Shown: positions 44,403-56,191 of the stretch, in pieces
Position numbering within the stretch: position 1 is the first letter of the stretch
Layout of the letters: each line of letters begins with the position of its first letter
Assembly (NCBI RefSeq): GCF_026212465.1
Contig: NC_080049.1
Span: forward strand, 35,012,885 to 35,076,884
Length of the DNA: 64,000 bases
Origin: Amaranthus tricolor
Lineage: Eukaryota; Streptophyta; Magnoliopsida; Caryophyllales; Amaranthaceae
Direction: 5' to 3'
Notes under the pieces: generated by a model
What the model was told of the DNA's origin: nothing
The model's input: the letters and a program-made list of their open reading frames with translations, nothing else
Databases searched by the model: none
Translations under genes and position numbers: made by a program

Positions 44403-44933
44403 ATACTTCTGCATTGAAGAAACGGTTGTGCTCTTCAGGGGCAATTTTTGATGTATCTAGTTCAAGTTCTGAAGAAGTAGATGGAACTGATGCTTCCAGT
44501 TCTAGCACCATGACTTCACTTGGAAGTGTAAATTAAAGGTGCGGTGGAATCAAAACATGGTAATGGGTTTGATTAAACTCAACTCTTCAAGTATTCAAGT
44601 GCATCATATGTTTATTGATATTGCAAGTGCAGTTCAGAACTTGATTTTGTTATTCGTCTTCTTAATGCAAATTGTCTGTTACACAAAGCTTGCGCAGTTT
44701 TTTAGTTTGTAAACGTGCGCTTTTGGTCGCTTAACAAACCTTTCTGTGGAAACCCCAAATAATTTCCGCGGTATTTCACTTACGACTAATTGTTTTGTGC
44801 AGGTTATCAGCGATCCACATATAAGTTGAAATGAGTCTTTCAAAGCTTGGTCAGATACAAGATGGTGGCTTCACAGTCACAAGACGAGAGTCAGCCTACC
44901 GAGTTTGTTCCTGATAGTCAAGCAAACATGTAA
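44403..44933 (+). pseudogene. Out-of-frame 3' continuation of the lysine-rich gene
   Basis: From 44402 the frame shifted by one base is open and serine/acid-rich (IFDVSSSSSEEVDGTDASSS) up to a GTGTAA donor at about 44532. An acceptor TTTTGTGCAG at 44793-44802 opens a last exon, SYQRSTYKLK, then TGA (44832-44834), then in the same frame VFQSLVRYKMVASQSQDESQ and PTEFVPDSQANM before TAA (44931-44933). This looks like the ancestral C-terminus cut off by one frameshift and one nonsense change. A sequencing or assembly error at the TTCTGAAT site could explain the first lesion but not the second. Confidence 0.55.
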
Positions 44934-46082
44934 GCGTCTTTAGTTGCTTGTTCTTTTTGACTCAATAGCTATTATATTCGGGAATCAATTTGATCACTTT
45001 TGAGGGACTTTTTTTCTTCCAAATTTTGTCATAATCTCCTACCTTTTTCGCGTGCGTATGCGAGTTGCGACTATGAATTCAACTTTAGTATTTGATAATA
45101 ATGGTTTATCACTTGAAACTTTTCATCTGCTCGGAAAGACAAGGCTTCATAGTCTTAAGGCATGCGGTTATGTAAAGATTGTCGATACTTCTACCTGGTT
45201 CACCTATATGTATAGTGGGCAAAGTGAATGGGAGTATTCAACTTTGCCAATATGATCATTATTAGAGGTGTTCGAAACAGATCTAATGATCCAATATTCA
45301 CCAGATCTTGTAACCGAACCCAAATTGACCTGACTTAAAAATGAATTTACAATTATGTAAAAACTAATATGGACAAAACTCGATTTTGAACCGATTTAAA
45401 ACACCTGACTCGTGATCAACTTGATGACCAATAAACACCTCTAACCATGATTAGCACAGGTCAAAATGGAATTTGTCCCATGACCATGGTACCACACCTA
45501 TTAGATTGTACTTGGTGCTAAAAATTATTCACCAGGGAATTATATCTAATTTTAATTTAAATTTGAAACAATTAATTAAATTTGTGTTTCTTTCTTATCG
45601 TTAGGGAATCAAAAGTTGATGTCAGCAATGAAATATACACACGATACAACAAACAGTTCTGAAGAAATTAATTAATTTGGGAAGCCATTAATTGCGTAAT
45701 TAACGGATCACTGCCAATTGCCAAACATAATGCAATAGGGAATCATCTAAAGGACCATGTTTATTTGAAGCACGCCTACAATATCATTAGTTTATGAATT
45801 AGTTTAAGAAGCCTACAATACCATGTTTAAGAAGACGTGAGATTGCAATCGACTCTTAAGAGATGTAATTAGATTATTGCTTTATTACATGCTCTTCATC
45901 AGAAGATTTTCTCAAAATAAAAATATTGGAATTTTATATTTGACTTAAAGAACAGAAAAGGGTTTCTCATTAAGTTATTCTAGATGATATGTATTCTAGT
46001 TTCTACCTAACTTTCACAAGAAGTAAAGAAAAAGTGTCCATAATTTAAATAAATTAATTTGTATTCGACAATATATATGTCT
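44934..46082. other. Intergenic, no gene supported
   Basis: A 67-codon ORF at 45052-45255 has no recognisable similarity. The remaining sequence is AT-rich with degraded repeat (GAACCGATTTAAAACACC near 45390). Confidence 0.35.
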
Positions 46083-46222
46083 CTAAAGACCTTTTTCGAG
46101 TCGAGGGACTCTTTGACCGCACTCTTTCTATGGATATGAGCTGCCGTCTTTCTTCCCTCCTCAGACCCTGATTATAGTTTTCTATGAGTAGGATACACTG
46201 GCTGGGTATGATGATGATATGT
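46083..46222 (+). mobile_element. LINE 3' tail remnant
   Basis: TTTTTCGAGTCGAGGGACTC, GACCGCACTCTTTCTATGGA, GCCGTCTTTCTTCCCTCCTC and GGATACACTGGCTGGGTATG, ending GATGATGATATG, match the LINE 3' UTR at 24680-24812. Confidence 0.7.
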
Positions 46223-46237
46223 CTTTGACAACCAATT

Positions 46238-46394
46238 GTCATCTGTTATATTGATGGTCGAAAAGTTTGATCTCTAACCGAAAGATCATGAGTTCGAATG
46301 CTGGGATCGGCACAATCAAAACATGCCTTTGAATGGTGGAATTGGCACAATCAAAACATGCCTTCGAGTAGTGAAGTATTAAAAAAAAAAAAAG
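46238..46394 (+). mobile_element. tRNA-derived SINE-like element with poly-A tail
   Basis: TGGTCGAAAAGTTTG (box A-like) is followed after about 30 bases by GAGTTCGAATGCTGGG (close to the RNA polymerase III box B GGTTCGANNCC). An internal duplication of GGCACAATCAAAACATGCCT follows, then a run of A at 46381-46393. It directly follows the LINE tail. The call rests on this layout only. Confidence 0.5.
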
Positions 46395-48892
46395 TGATGT
46401 CAATGCTTTAAAATAAGCTTTATGGGTATTGAATCTTAGTAATTTATGTGGAAAATAATATTCTAACCAACTCATCTAGCATAATACACGAATATACTAT
46501 GTAGTTCGCTTTAACAAAAACCACCCTTCAAATATAGAACTCAAGTTAACCGTTGGAGTGAAAATAGAGAACCTTTTTCCATTGAATGATCGGAAAAAAC
46601 AATGCCAAATTAGCATCCCCAAAAATCTTGGCTCATTGGCTGCCTATTGCCATACTAACACAGCTAGCACTTTGTTGCCATCTATTTTCGGGAACATGCT
46701 TAAATAAAACAATAGACACTTTTTATATTTATTTTATTAGAAATTACAATATAAAAATTCATTTTATTTTAATTAATTAAAATAACCAGATAAATTATGC
46801 AAGTTGATTGTATGGTACTACAGAATTCCAGTAAGTTCTTTATTTTATTTTTATGTTTAATACGTTTGATGAAACAAAATATAGTCTCTTTATAAAAATA
46901 CTCCATTCACTCTTTTTGCTCTTTAATAAAGTTCTCGTAAAAAATATTTACGATAATTAAGAAAAATAAAATTTTTTTAGATAGTGTATGTAAAGTATTA
47001 TTTTATTCAATAAATTTGATAAATGAGAACCATAAACATTAAAAGAAAGTTAGTACTTCCTCTGTTTTTTTTTTTTTACTTGCAAAGTTACAATATAGTT
47101 GACTTTGATACTATTCATCAAGCAAATTGACTTTAATGTTGTGGTAATCTATAAGTTAAAATATAATCATATGAAATCTTGTTTAAATCGTCTGGATTTA
47201 AAATTTATTAATTTTGAGTTTTCATAATTTTTCGATAACGGTGAAAGACATGTGAGAAATATATGAGGATTACAAGGGATCTGTAAATATGTTAAAATAA
47301 AATTGGTGGAAGACTTGTGAAAACTAAAAACCATATGTATTATTAATTATTAAAATATTAAAATTAAAATGAATAAGATTATTTTTATAAAAAATTTATA
47401 ATATAAATAAAAAGATTGACATATCTAAGTTGATAAAATATATTTTCATTTCAAGTAAAAATAAATTTCAATAGCAGTAAAAGATAAATGGGTGAATCAA
47501 ATTTTGTTTCGCTACAGGCTATTCAACTCAAAACCGTAGTCTTACCCAAAAAACCGAAAGGTAGCATTTAAATATTTACATACTAGATAATTAACCGTGC
47601 GATGTGTGATTATATTCGATATAAATTATATTAATTTATATAAAGTATTATAACTATTAATTAACATATTTCAAAATAAAATTTAAACAAAAATGTGTAA
47701 AACTACTTTATAAAAATTTAAATGAAAAAAATAATTTTTTTCTATGAAAAATATAATTGTTACATAAAAAATAGTCACAACCTAAATCATATTAAAATTA
47801 ATCATTACAAAAAAATAACCAATTGTATAAATAAGAAAAACCCTAATAAAATTATATTATATTTTAATCATTTTAAAATATCCAATAATTTATGATTTTC
47901 TAATACATTAAATGATGTAAAAAATAAAGTCAAAAATAAAAAAAATAGTCATAAAAAATGAAATTTGTTGAGGTTATAACACGTAATTAATTTTAAGCAG
48001 TGATGATCCAATAGTATTTCGTTTTTAGTAATAGTTATAAGATACTTCTACTTTACAAGGTTAGAGTAATTAAAAAGCAACGAACAACATAATTTGATGT
48101 CTGTTCATTTAATCCATCCTTTTTTATTATCTTACTTCTATTTATTTATATATTAATGTGCCAAAGCTTTTCCTAACGTAAAAGGCAATCATTTTTCACT
48201 TTGAAACACACAAATCCATAGATTATAAATACTCCTATTAACAGGATATAAATATAATATTTCCATCAATTTTGAAATACTTACGCTCAATTGCAAATGG
48301 ATGGAAAAATATCAGTATCACTGGCAAATATAAAGGTACAATATTGTTAAAACTTTGTATATTTTGGTGTTTAAAGATACAATATTGTTATAAAAATATT
48401 AATTTTTAAAACCGTAAGTAAAATTTGTTAATTTTTGCTCCACCACCGGTACGAAGTACTTCATTAGAGAGGACTTCTAAATAAAACTCAATATTGTTCT
48501 TAAATGTATATAATTTAATTTAATATATAAAAAATTAAAATAAATATTAAATTAGGTAAAAAATCAAAAATAGTATATATGGTAAAGCAAAGAAAGTATC
48601 TCTATAATTAATTTAAGCATCCATCATTATATTACGAATTATTCTTAAAGTAAGAAACAAAAGACTCAACTACCCAAATTTTTTTGGCTAACGTACAAAC
48701 AAAGAATAATAATAATATAATAAACAAAGCGAAAGGCATATTTAGAAACAATCAAAAACTCATCAATGACCGTTGTATTAGTTTCTCCTTATAATAATAA
48801 TAATAATAATAATCTTACTAAATATTCCGTCAAAAAATACTTTCATTGAACTAAATACGAAAATATACTTAAAATAAATACCTACTTATAAA
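46395..48892. other. AT-rich intergenic with degraded MITE sequence
   Basis: About 2.5 kb without supported genes. Around 46900-47080 and 47220-47340 phrases such as TAATAAAGTTCTCGTAAAAA and AAGTTAGT(G/A) recall the dispersed repeat also seen near 30230-30450 and 50100-50400. Confidence 0.4.
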
Positions 48893-49678
48893 TTACTCTT
48901 TTTTCCGAAAAATAACCTCAGTATCCAACCCGAATCCATCAACCTTCTTAACCCGAACCAACTCGGATCTTTTAAACAGTTTCACTAACGGATCCACCCC
49001 ACTCAAATCATTTGCAGAATACTTATCTGACCGTGAAGAAAGCGCCACGTGTAGAACACAAACCCCACCGGGTTTTAACGTCCGTTCGATTTCCCCAACA
49101 TATTTTTCCGGGTAAAGCGCGTGATCAAAAACATTGGAGAATTCAAAATCGAACGAATCATCTGGAAATGGTTGATGATGAAAATCTCCATGGATTACTA
49201 ATGGCGGACATGGTACAAGATCGATACCGATTGAGTCGGATACTCCGACCCGACGAAGAGCCTCGACTTCTTGCCCGACCCGAGCACCAATACAGAGCGC
49301 TTTTGAAGAGTTAGATAACAACGAAGAACTTTTCAACTGTGTAAAAAAGATGGAAAATACTCTGATCTTACGATCCCAATCTCTAGTAGTCCAAATATGG
49401 CGGAGTTTTGGGTTAAGAGTTTTGTTGAGTTGTTTTTGAATGTAGGATTCGTATGATGTGTATCCGGGTCGGATTCTGATACCCGGAGTTGTGGTGGTTA
49501 TGGTAGTGGAAGATGAGATTGTTCGGAAATAGAAAAGGAAGAGAAGAGGGAGGAAAATGAAGAGAGAGAAAGTGAAGTAACGGAGAATAATGGGGATTAG
49601 TTTTGATGATGAAGATGATGGTGTTTGATTGTTGAGTTTCATATTTGCATGGTGAGCTTTCTCTCTCTTGGCTTGCAA
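48893..49678 (-). CDS. Membrane-anchored SAM-dependent methyltransferase
   Basis: This is a single-exon gene of 261 residues. A short basic N-terminus and one hydrophobic helix (LIPIILRYFTFSLFIFLPLL, residues about 27-46) suggest a type II membrane protein of the secretory pathway, followed by a Thr-rich stem. The class I methyltransferase fold is visible: motif I KALCIGARVGQEVEAL (the usual first glycine of GxGxG is reduced to GARVGQ), an acidic SAM ribose contact in SIGIDLVP, then HGDFHHQPFPDDSFDFEFSN and the post-motif YVGEIERTLKPGGVCVLHVA. Intronless plant proteins of this type are annotated only as methyltransferase-like, and the substrate is unknown. The first ATG at 49678 is used; an internal Met (MKLNNQ, residue 13) is an alternative start and keeps the anchor. 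Confidence 0.85.
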   Translation of the reverse strand: MQAKREKAHHANMKLNNQTPSSSSSKLIPIILRYFTFSLFIFLPLLFLFYFRTISSSTTITTTTPGIRIRPGYTSYESYIQKQLNKTLNPKLRHIWTTRDWDRKIRVFSIFFTQLKSSSLLSNSSKALCIGARVGQEVEALRRVGVSDSIGIDLVPCPPLVIHGDFHHQPFPDDSFDFEFSNVFDHALYPEKYVGEIERTLKPGGVCVLHVALSSRSDKYSANDLSGVDPLVKLFKRSELVRVKKVDGFGLDTEVIFRKKE

Positions 49679-52423
49679 TGGTGGAGCGTAGAGAGAGAAA
49701 GTCAGAAAGAGAAGGATTAAGAAAAATGATGAATTAAAGTGAGAAGGAAGAAGTCAACAATGCAAATTCGAGAGTTTTATAAACACTTGGAGCTCAATTT
49801 GTCATGCACCGGTTCACGTGGCACCTAATTTGATGCATTTAATTTAAAGGAGAGGTCTCACTAAATAACCATGGTGTAATTTATACATTATTTTTATATA
49901 ATAAAATTTAATATAATGAAAGTTTTAATTAATTTATTTTTTTAGTTTTATTTAATTTACTATTATTTTTGTTGTCTTTTGTAGTGATTTATATAAATTA
50001 TTGTGTAATAAATTTTGTTTAACTTAAAACTAACGATGATGGCCACCAAGATAATCGGATTTTGTTTTAATTATTGGCCATGCATATATAATACTTTTTT
50101 CGTTTGTTAAAAAAAATTTTGTTCACATAAATTTAAAAAGTAGAATATTTTAAATGATAGATATATTACTTGATAGAATAATAAGTATGATAGAGGAAAA
50201 GTGAAAACGATAAACATTTAAAAATATTAGTAGAAAAAATATAAAGACCACAACTATTAAAAAAATATTCTTATAAAGTTACTGAGAAATATGTGGATAC
50301 TAAAAACAATATAAATGTTAAAATTAAGTTAGTGAAAAATACGTGGTGACCATAAACATTATTAAAATATCAAAATTACGATAAACAAAATTAACTTTGT
50401 TCGAAATTTGTGACTAAAATAGAAAGATTTTTTTTATTGAATTAACATATATAACAACCCCGAGTTGCAAATGAAAATAACTTTGAGAGAGATAAAAAAT
50501 AAAATAATAATGCTAAAAATATTAAGTTATTTTATTTGATTTCTATCAATAAACTCTCTATTAGCCTATCTTGTAATAAAAGAACAATAATAATGATAAA
50601 AATATTAAGTTAAAAGTGGTGATGGGAATTATTTAATATTCTTAACTTTTATTTGATTTTTTAGTATTCTTTATTTGATTTTTTAATATTCTTTAATATG
50701 TGTTAATATTTTTTTATTAATAAACGTCCTTGATATACTAAGTCTTTAAAAATTATAGATCAAAGTAATAAAGAATATTATTTGTCATTTCTTTCATCGA
50801 CTTGTATAAATTATAAAGACAAGAACGAACACTTAATAAGGGTAGAAACGTCAAAATGGTAATTTAACGGAGATTGACAAGAATTCAACGGAAAATACTA
50901 CAATAGTTAGATAAGGGTTAAAACAGATGCTATCATATGGAAAAATCTTACAAAAATATTACCATTGGTATTTCATAAAAGTTTAATCCTACAATGTTGA
51001 ATTTTTAAATGTATTATTATTTTAGTTAACTAAATTCTCGAAAGTGTTCCTTAGCTTTTGTCAAATTGATATTTATATTGAGCTAGATACTTCACACTCC
51101 CATGTTTAAAGAATCAACAATTAATATTAAGGGCTTTAATTAATGACATAATTTTATCCAATTTATATAATTCAACAAATTAATAAAAAAAAAATTGAAA
51201 AAGGTTGTCGACCTATTCTTTTAACATTCATACAAACATTTATTATACTTGACATATAACATTCTACTTAGCTTGAAAGATAGCTCGGTATATAATATTA
51301 ATTAATCACCAAATCTTTTGTCACAATATTTTTTACATCATGTTCAAGAATTAAAAATACTTAAGCTTATAGTGAAATTAAATTAAATTATATGATATAT
51401 TATATTATACTCTATTGAAGTATTCATTTTAAATAGAAGTAATTGGTTGAAGTCTATATAAAGGGATATATACATAAATAATTGGGGAGGAGTATATTAC
51501 AAGTTGAAATGGCATGATTCTATGCTCCATTTCAATAAACAGTGTGATTAATGATAATCTTCCAAATTACTGTGCTAATGAGAAATCATTAACATTAATG
51601 GAAAGTGAGAATAAGATTAAGTAAGCTACGCTGGCATTATGAGCTGGCTTACGTAGACATATTAGACGAAGACACTTAGCAACCTTTTGTCGGTTAATTA
51701 TTTAATTCATATTTTAATTTTCATTATTGCAAATGAAAGGTATTTCTTCTTAATAATCTACTATATACCCTTAGAGGCCCATTCATTAGCTGTTCTCCAA
51801 TCTTATAATCCTATTTATGCCTTGATTATTTCATCAATTTATATTAACATTGTTAGCTTTAATATACAATTAATCCTTTGTTAATTGGATAATTGTTTCT
51901 TTTTCGGGTAGACTGATGAAAAAAAAGAGGAGCTTGTAAGAATGTAATCCGTGTTAATCTTGTGAATATCAATATATGCTTCAATTTAGATAGCAATATA
52001 TTATTTCATGTTATAATTTTCGCTTTTAATATTTTTTAGTTTAATTTAGTTGATAGGTTTATTCAACTAGTATATATTGACATTAAAAATTGTGTTGTTA
52101 AGTTTTATAATTTAAATTAACAATATAGTATTAATATGTTTTGGAGGATATTTTCTACTAAGAAATGAAGGAATTGCAAATAAATTATCTAAGAACGTAC
52201 AATGGTCTCATTTTGTGCCGGATATGCAGCTGCTTTGCTTTATCAAAGTAGCTTTGTTTGTTGTCTTACAATTTCCAAGTGTTGATTAAAACTTCAAAAG
52301 TCATTATTTTTTTTTAATTAGAATTATTAGGTAAATTATACTTGTTTCTGCGAAGAAACTATCGAATTTGTAAAGGGAACTTTAAGAGAGACGTACTTTT
52401 GAATTAAGAGAAGTGAGATGATA
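49679..52423. other. AT-rich intergenic, no gene supported
   Basis: About 2.7 kb lie upstream of the methyltransferase. The proximal part should carry its promoter. From 50090 to 50400 it is a degraded dispersed repeat (GTTAGTGAAAAATACGTGGT). Nothing else was recognised. Confidence 0.4.
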
Positions 52424-52914
52424 TGACCGTCGCGATTGGTGTACCTGCAACCACAAAGAAAGACTAAACCAGGGGCTGATGTCCCGGAAAGCCCTCTGAT
52501 GCTTAAGTCAGATCGGGTAAAGTAAAATGTAAGTGATAAGTATAAGTATGAGTATGAAAGTAGAATTGTGTAACCTGATTTTTGCAGAAGAATGATCTAT
52601 TTATAAGAGTTTCAATATGAAGTTGTAACTGTTGGTTAGTTATTTATGTAGTGCTACCTTATGGAGGTTGTAACCATGGAAGTGACATAGTGAACAGCGG
52701 TTACCTGAGATAGTGGGCGGTTTCTCTTAAAAGTGTCTTTACTCAAGATGAAAATGGAAAACCTGCCATGTGATGTCTGATTAGGAAAAGCATGTAACTT
52801 TGACCATTATAATATTGACTTTAAGAGTCGATATTGACTTGTACTTCTGACCCTTAACCCTTTGACCAAAGGTATTTTGAGCCTTTCGAACATATGGGAT
52901 TTTTGATCCCAACA
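52424..52914 (-). mobile_element. Probable solo LTR remnant
   Basis: On the minus strand the sequence begins TGTTGGGATCAAAAATCCCA and ends TTGCAGGTACACCAATCGCG ACGGTCA, so it has TG...CA ends over about 491 bp. The interior GGCTTTCCGGGACATCAGCC and CTGACTTAAGCATCAGAG is typical of plant LTR 3' parts. No internal domain or clear target duplication was found, so this is tentative. Confidence 0.45.
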
Positions 52915-52948
52915 ATACTTAATCAATAAAGCTATGCTCCACAAAAGA

Positions 52949-53386
52949 ATAAAATGTGAAAAAAAGAAGATTATTTAAAAACTTTATTCTAAAAACAAGC
53001 TTCGTGAAAACTTAATTTCCAAAATAAACGTCCGTACATCCAAACCTAGGCTTGATATAAGTCGCTGTTACTAATAGCGAATTAATTTTTTTTTTTAATT
53101 CGCTGTTAGTAACAGCGACTTAAGTTTTCTTCGTTATTTCAGTTACTTCTTCATTCCAACCTACGAGATTAAGGAGTTGACTGGTCAACTCCTTAAGTCG
53201 CTGTTAGTAACAGGGACTTAGGCTTTTATTTTTTTTTATTTTTTTTTGATTTTCACTGTTAGTAACAGCGACTTACACCAACCAAGCCTAGATTTGGATG
53301 TACGGACGCTTATTTTGAAAATAAAGTTTTCACGGAGCTTATTTTTGAAATAAAATTGTTCAATGCTCTTATTTTTTTCAAATTTT
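52949..53386. mobile_element. Mutator-type nonautonomous element with palindrome array (B)
   Basis: CACAAAAGA flanks it at 52940-52948 and 53387-53395. The ends are inverted copies over about 130 bp (left CGTCCGTACATCCAAACCTA, right complement CGTCCGTACATCCAAATCTA). The interior has four palindromes of the type GTCGCTGTTAGTAACAGCGA at 53061, 53099, 53197 and 53252. A separate perfect 24-nt palindrome (AAGGAGTTGAC, TG, GTCAACTCCTT) lies at 53171-53194. It is non-coding. Confidence 0.82.
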
Positions 53387-53956
53387 CACAAAAGAGCAAG
53401 TATAACAGATACTTTTTGAAATAGTGTATAAGAATTACATATACGTCAATAGTCAAGTAAGTAATATGCACTTAAATAATTAAGCTATGGTACAAAATTA
53501 GACCATTCTCAACAAGAATGATTTAGCACATGTAAAGTTTTATATTATTATTTACAATAATAATCATTATAGGTCTTCAATTAAATGCCTTATCAATTTG
53601 AAATATACTCGATTCTTTCATATTAACATAGTTTTCCATCGTTTTACTAAATATTTTTATTTTTTATATCATTTCATGTAAAAATAAATTTTAATTATTA
53701 TCATTGGTAGTTAATCTATGTAATCTTATCTCTCATAATTGTTTTTCTTGGTTTCTAGCTTACAATATTGAAATGGAAAAACGTTAAAGAATGTTGCTTT
53801 TGTAGTTACACTTAAATAACTAATGTAGACAAAACCACCACAAACATGATGAGTTATGTGACCCAACACCAACACTAGACTCATGCAATTCATTTGGCCC
53901 AATTACCCAAATACTACAAAATCGGTTCACGATCCAGTTGAACCCCACCCACTTTA

Positions 53957-54392
53957 AAAAATTTGAAATATATAAGATAATTTATCAAAAAAAAAAACAA
54001 AATAGAATAAATTTCAACTTTATTCTAAAAGTAAGCGTGAAATTTTCAAACCTGAAGTTTGGGGCTATTCGCAGTTAGTAACTGCGAACAGGTCAAAAAA
54101 GACAAAATAGTTATTCGCAGTTACTAACTACGAATAGCTATTTGACCTGATTTGACTTGTTCGCAGTTAGTAATTGCGAACAACATGTTCCACAAAAACA
54201 GGTCAAATAGTTTTTCGCAGTTAGTAACTGCAAACAACTATTTTGTCTTTTTTGACATGTTCGCAGTTACTAACTGCGAATAGCCCCAAACCTTAGACTT
54301 GAGAATTTCACGCTTACTTTTGGAATAAAGTTGAAACTTATACTATTTTGTTCATTTTTTTAAAAAAATTGTCTTATACATTTTAAATTTTC
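53957..54392. mobile_element. Mutator-type nonautonomous element with palindrome array (C)
   Basis: CCCACTTTA flanks it at 53948-53956 and 54393-54401. The whole 436 bp is close to a giant inverted repeat (left TTCAACTTTATTCTAAAAGT AAGCGTGAAATT and the complement of the right end agree). Five palindromes TTCGCAGTTAGTAACTGCGA start at 54068, 54114, 54160, 54214 and 54260, giving spacings of 46, 46, 54 and 46. The third sits at the centre of symmetry. Spacers are T/A-rich (GGTCAAAAAAGACAAAATAG). It is non-coding. Confidence 0.85.
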
Positions 54393-54401
54393 CCCACTTT
54401 A

Positions 54402-54699
54402 CCTTACCCAAATAATTGTGATAGATGATATTTATTCTTATTAAATTACAGAGTAGGTTGAATGATAGAAGGGATAGATGAGAATCAAAATTAAAATTTT
54501 ACTTAGAGATCAAACTTATTAAAAGGGAGATTCCTGAAGGAAATACATTAACTCTAGTTAGAATTATAAATTAGTCTAATATTTAGGGTTTTCTTTTTAT
54601 TCTAATAAAAGAAATTTAATTCTAATCATCCATATGAAATGATTAATTGCATCTCCCATTGACCATGAGAAGATTGTCATGCTTGTAATTTGTAAAGTG
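54402..54699. other. Short AT-rich spacer, nothing recognised
   Basis: About 300 bases between element C and the LTR-like sequence. No feature was seen. Confidence 0.3.
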
Positions 54700-55502
54700 T
54701 TGTTTGGATCTAGCCCTTGTTGGATTGAACATTTATGATTTACGGTCAAAGAACATTTATGTATGGCTTGATTGAATCATACCATAATAACCTATTTGAT
54801 GAGCATGGAGTTTCTTGTTGTTTGTGTATAAATATAGGTTCATATTTAATATGGGCCAAGTCCACCCACTAAAAAGACTTATTAAGGGCCTCTATAAATA
54901 CACCTCTTAAGGATAAGTTAAAGGGAATGGAAAAATCTAATTTTGCCTACGCCTAAGGCAACATATACTTCTTTAATTTCTCTCTAAAATACTACTTGAT
55001 CATAGTAGCATATGTGGGTACTAACATGGGCATTGGAGGCACCACCCCTACAGCCACCTAAGGTTTTTGGTATTTTTTTGCAGGAAAACTATATTTTTTC
55101 GATCAACCATCGTTCTACCATCACAACCACTCAAAGGTATCCGTTTATTTAATCATTTCCTATTTTTAACCGGCACAAGGGTCAAGTGTCAAGGGTCAAA
55201 TGGTTTTGGTATGCTTGTGAGAAGGATTCGTTTAATGCTTGGGGTTGTGTGGAGCATTGAGCATTGAACATTGCGTATTGGATTTAAGGGTCAAACAACT
55301 CGAACGAGAGAGCCAATTGCATGAACACACAGTGCTCTCTAACAAAGACAAAAATCCTACCCATCAAGATCAGTTCTCGATCGGACGAACAATTGTACAC
55401 TCCCACTTTCATTTTATTGTAAGTTTCCAATTTCAAGCAACCCCTTTGCCTATACATCGGCATTTGTTGTGTTTGTCAAGTCAAATGCTCGATCTTAACT
55501 AA
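54700..55502 (+). mobile_element. LTR-retrotransposon remnant (LTR 3' part and leader)
   Basis: A TATA-like CTATAAATACACC at about 54893 is followed by CTAATTTTGCCTACGCCTAA, TGGGCATTGGAGGCACCACC and a spaced TTTTTGCAGGAAAAC. This order is seen in many plant LTRs. Short ORFs downstream (RVKQLERESQLHEH near 55280) could be gag-leader debris. The boundaries are not fixed and no polymerase domain exists here. Confidence 0.35.
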
Positions 55503-56191
55503 CATTCTCACTCTAGTCTTAATGCTCTTATGTAATTTATATTCTTTCATTTCAACCGGTATCTGATCTTGTATAATATTTTTAATTCTTTTTTTAATTG
55601 AGTTAGTAGCTTCATATATCTTTTATTAACACATAACACAAAACACTAGACCTAGCTAGGGGAGGTTGTAGTCTTATAGCCTCATTGGTAAACCTCGTTA
55701 AATTTAGTGTTCATGCTTTGCATTTTCATCGGATCACTTGCATGATTGTCTAATTCATTATTTGTTCAACTTGCTCATTACATCCTCTCCTCATCGGTAA
55801 CCACCAACTACAATAATTTATAAAATATACTCAAATTGATATAGAATTTGTAACATATTACGAGATATAAATTTGAATCAAAATTTTAAGCTGATAGTTA
55901 TGTTTAAAGATATGCTAATAGATAATATATATATTTTATTTGTCTTAACCAACAAATTAGTTAGATCACATGATATTAAATGACCAACTTAATTCCAAAT
56001 TATAGAGAATAAAGTTACTCAAATAAGCATGGCAAAAAGTGTTAATCAACATAATAGTGCTAGAAAATAAACAAAATATTACAAATAATTTCCCAGCACA
56101 ATTATCCAAAAGCAAAAATAAAAATAGTAATATAACACACATCATTTATCATTTATCATTTATAATAATAATAAATACTAAACTTAATTAA
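55503..56191. other. 3' flank of PsbY, AT-rich
   Basis: This is downstream of the minus-strand PsbY gene and includes its 3' UTR. No gene was seen. Confidence 0.35.

Noticed and set aside
45052..45255. A 67-codon plus-strand ORF
   Set aside because: It has no recognisable similarity, no splice partners, and lies in AT-rich repeat-like sequence.
49012..49314. A 100-residue plus-strand ORF
   Set aside because: It is the antisense shadow of the methyltransferase gene.
53061..54280. CRISPR-like array from evenly spaced repeats
   Set aside because: The repeats are palindromes inside transposons with target duplications, the spacers are themselves inverted copies, and the genome is a plant nuclear one.
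55067..55502. Two short ORFs as a gene
   Set aside because: They overlap in different frames and lie within LTR-like sequence.
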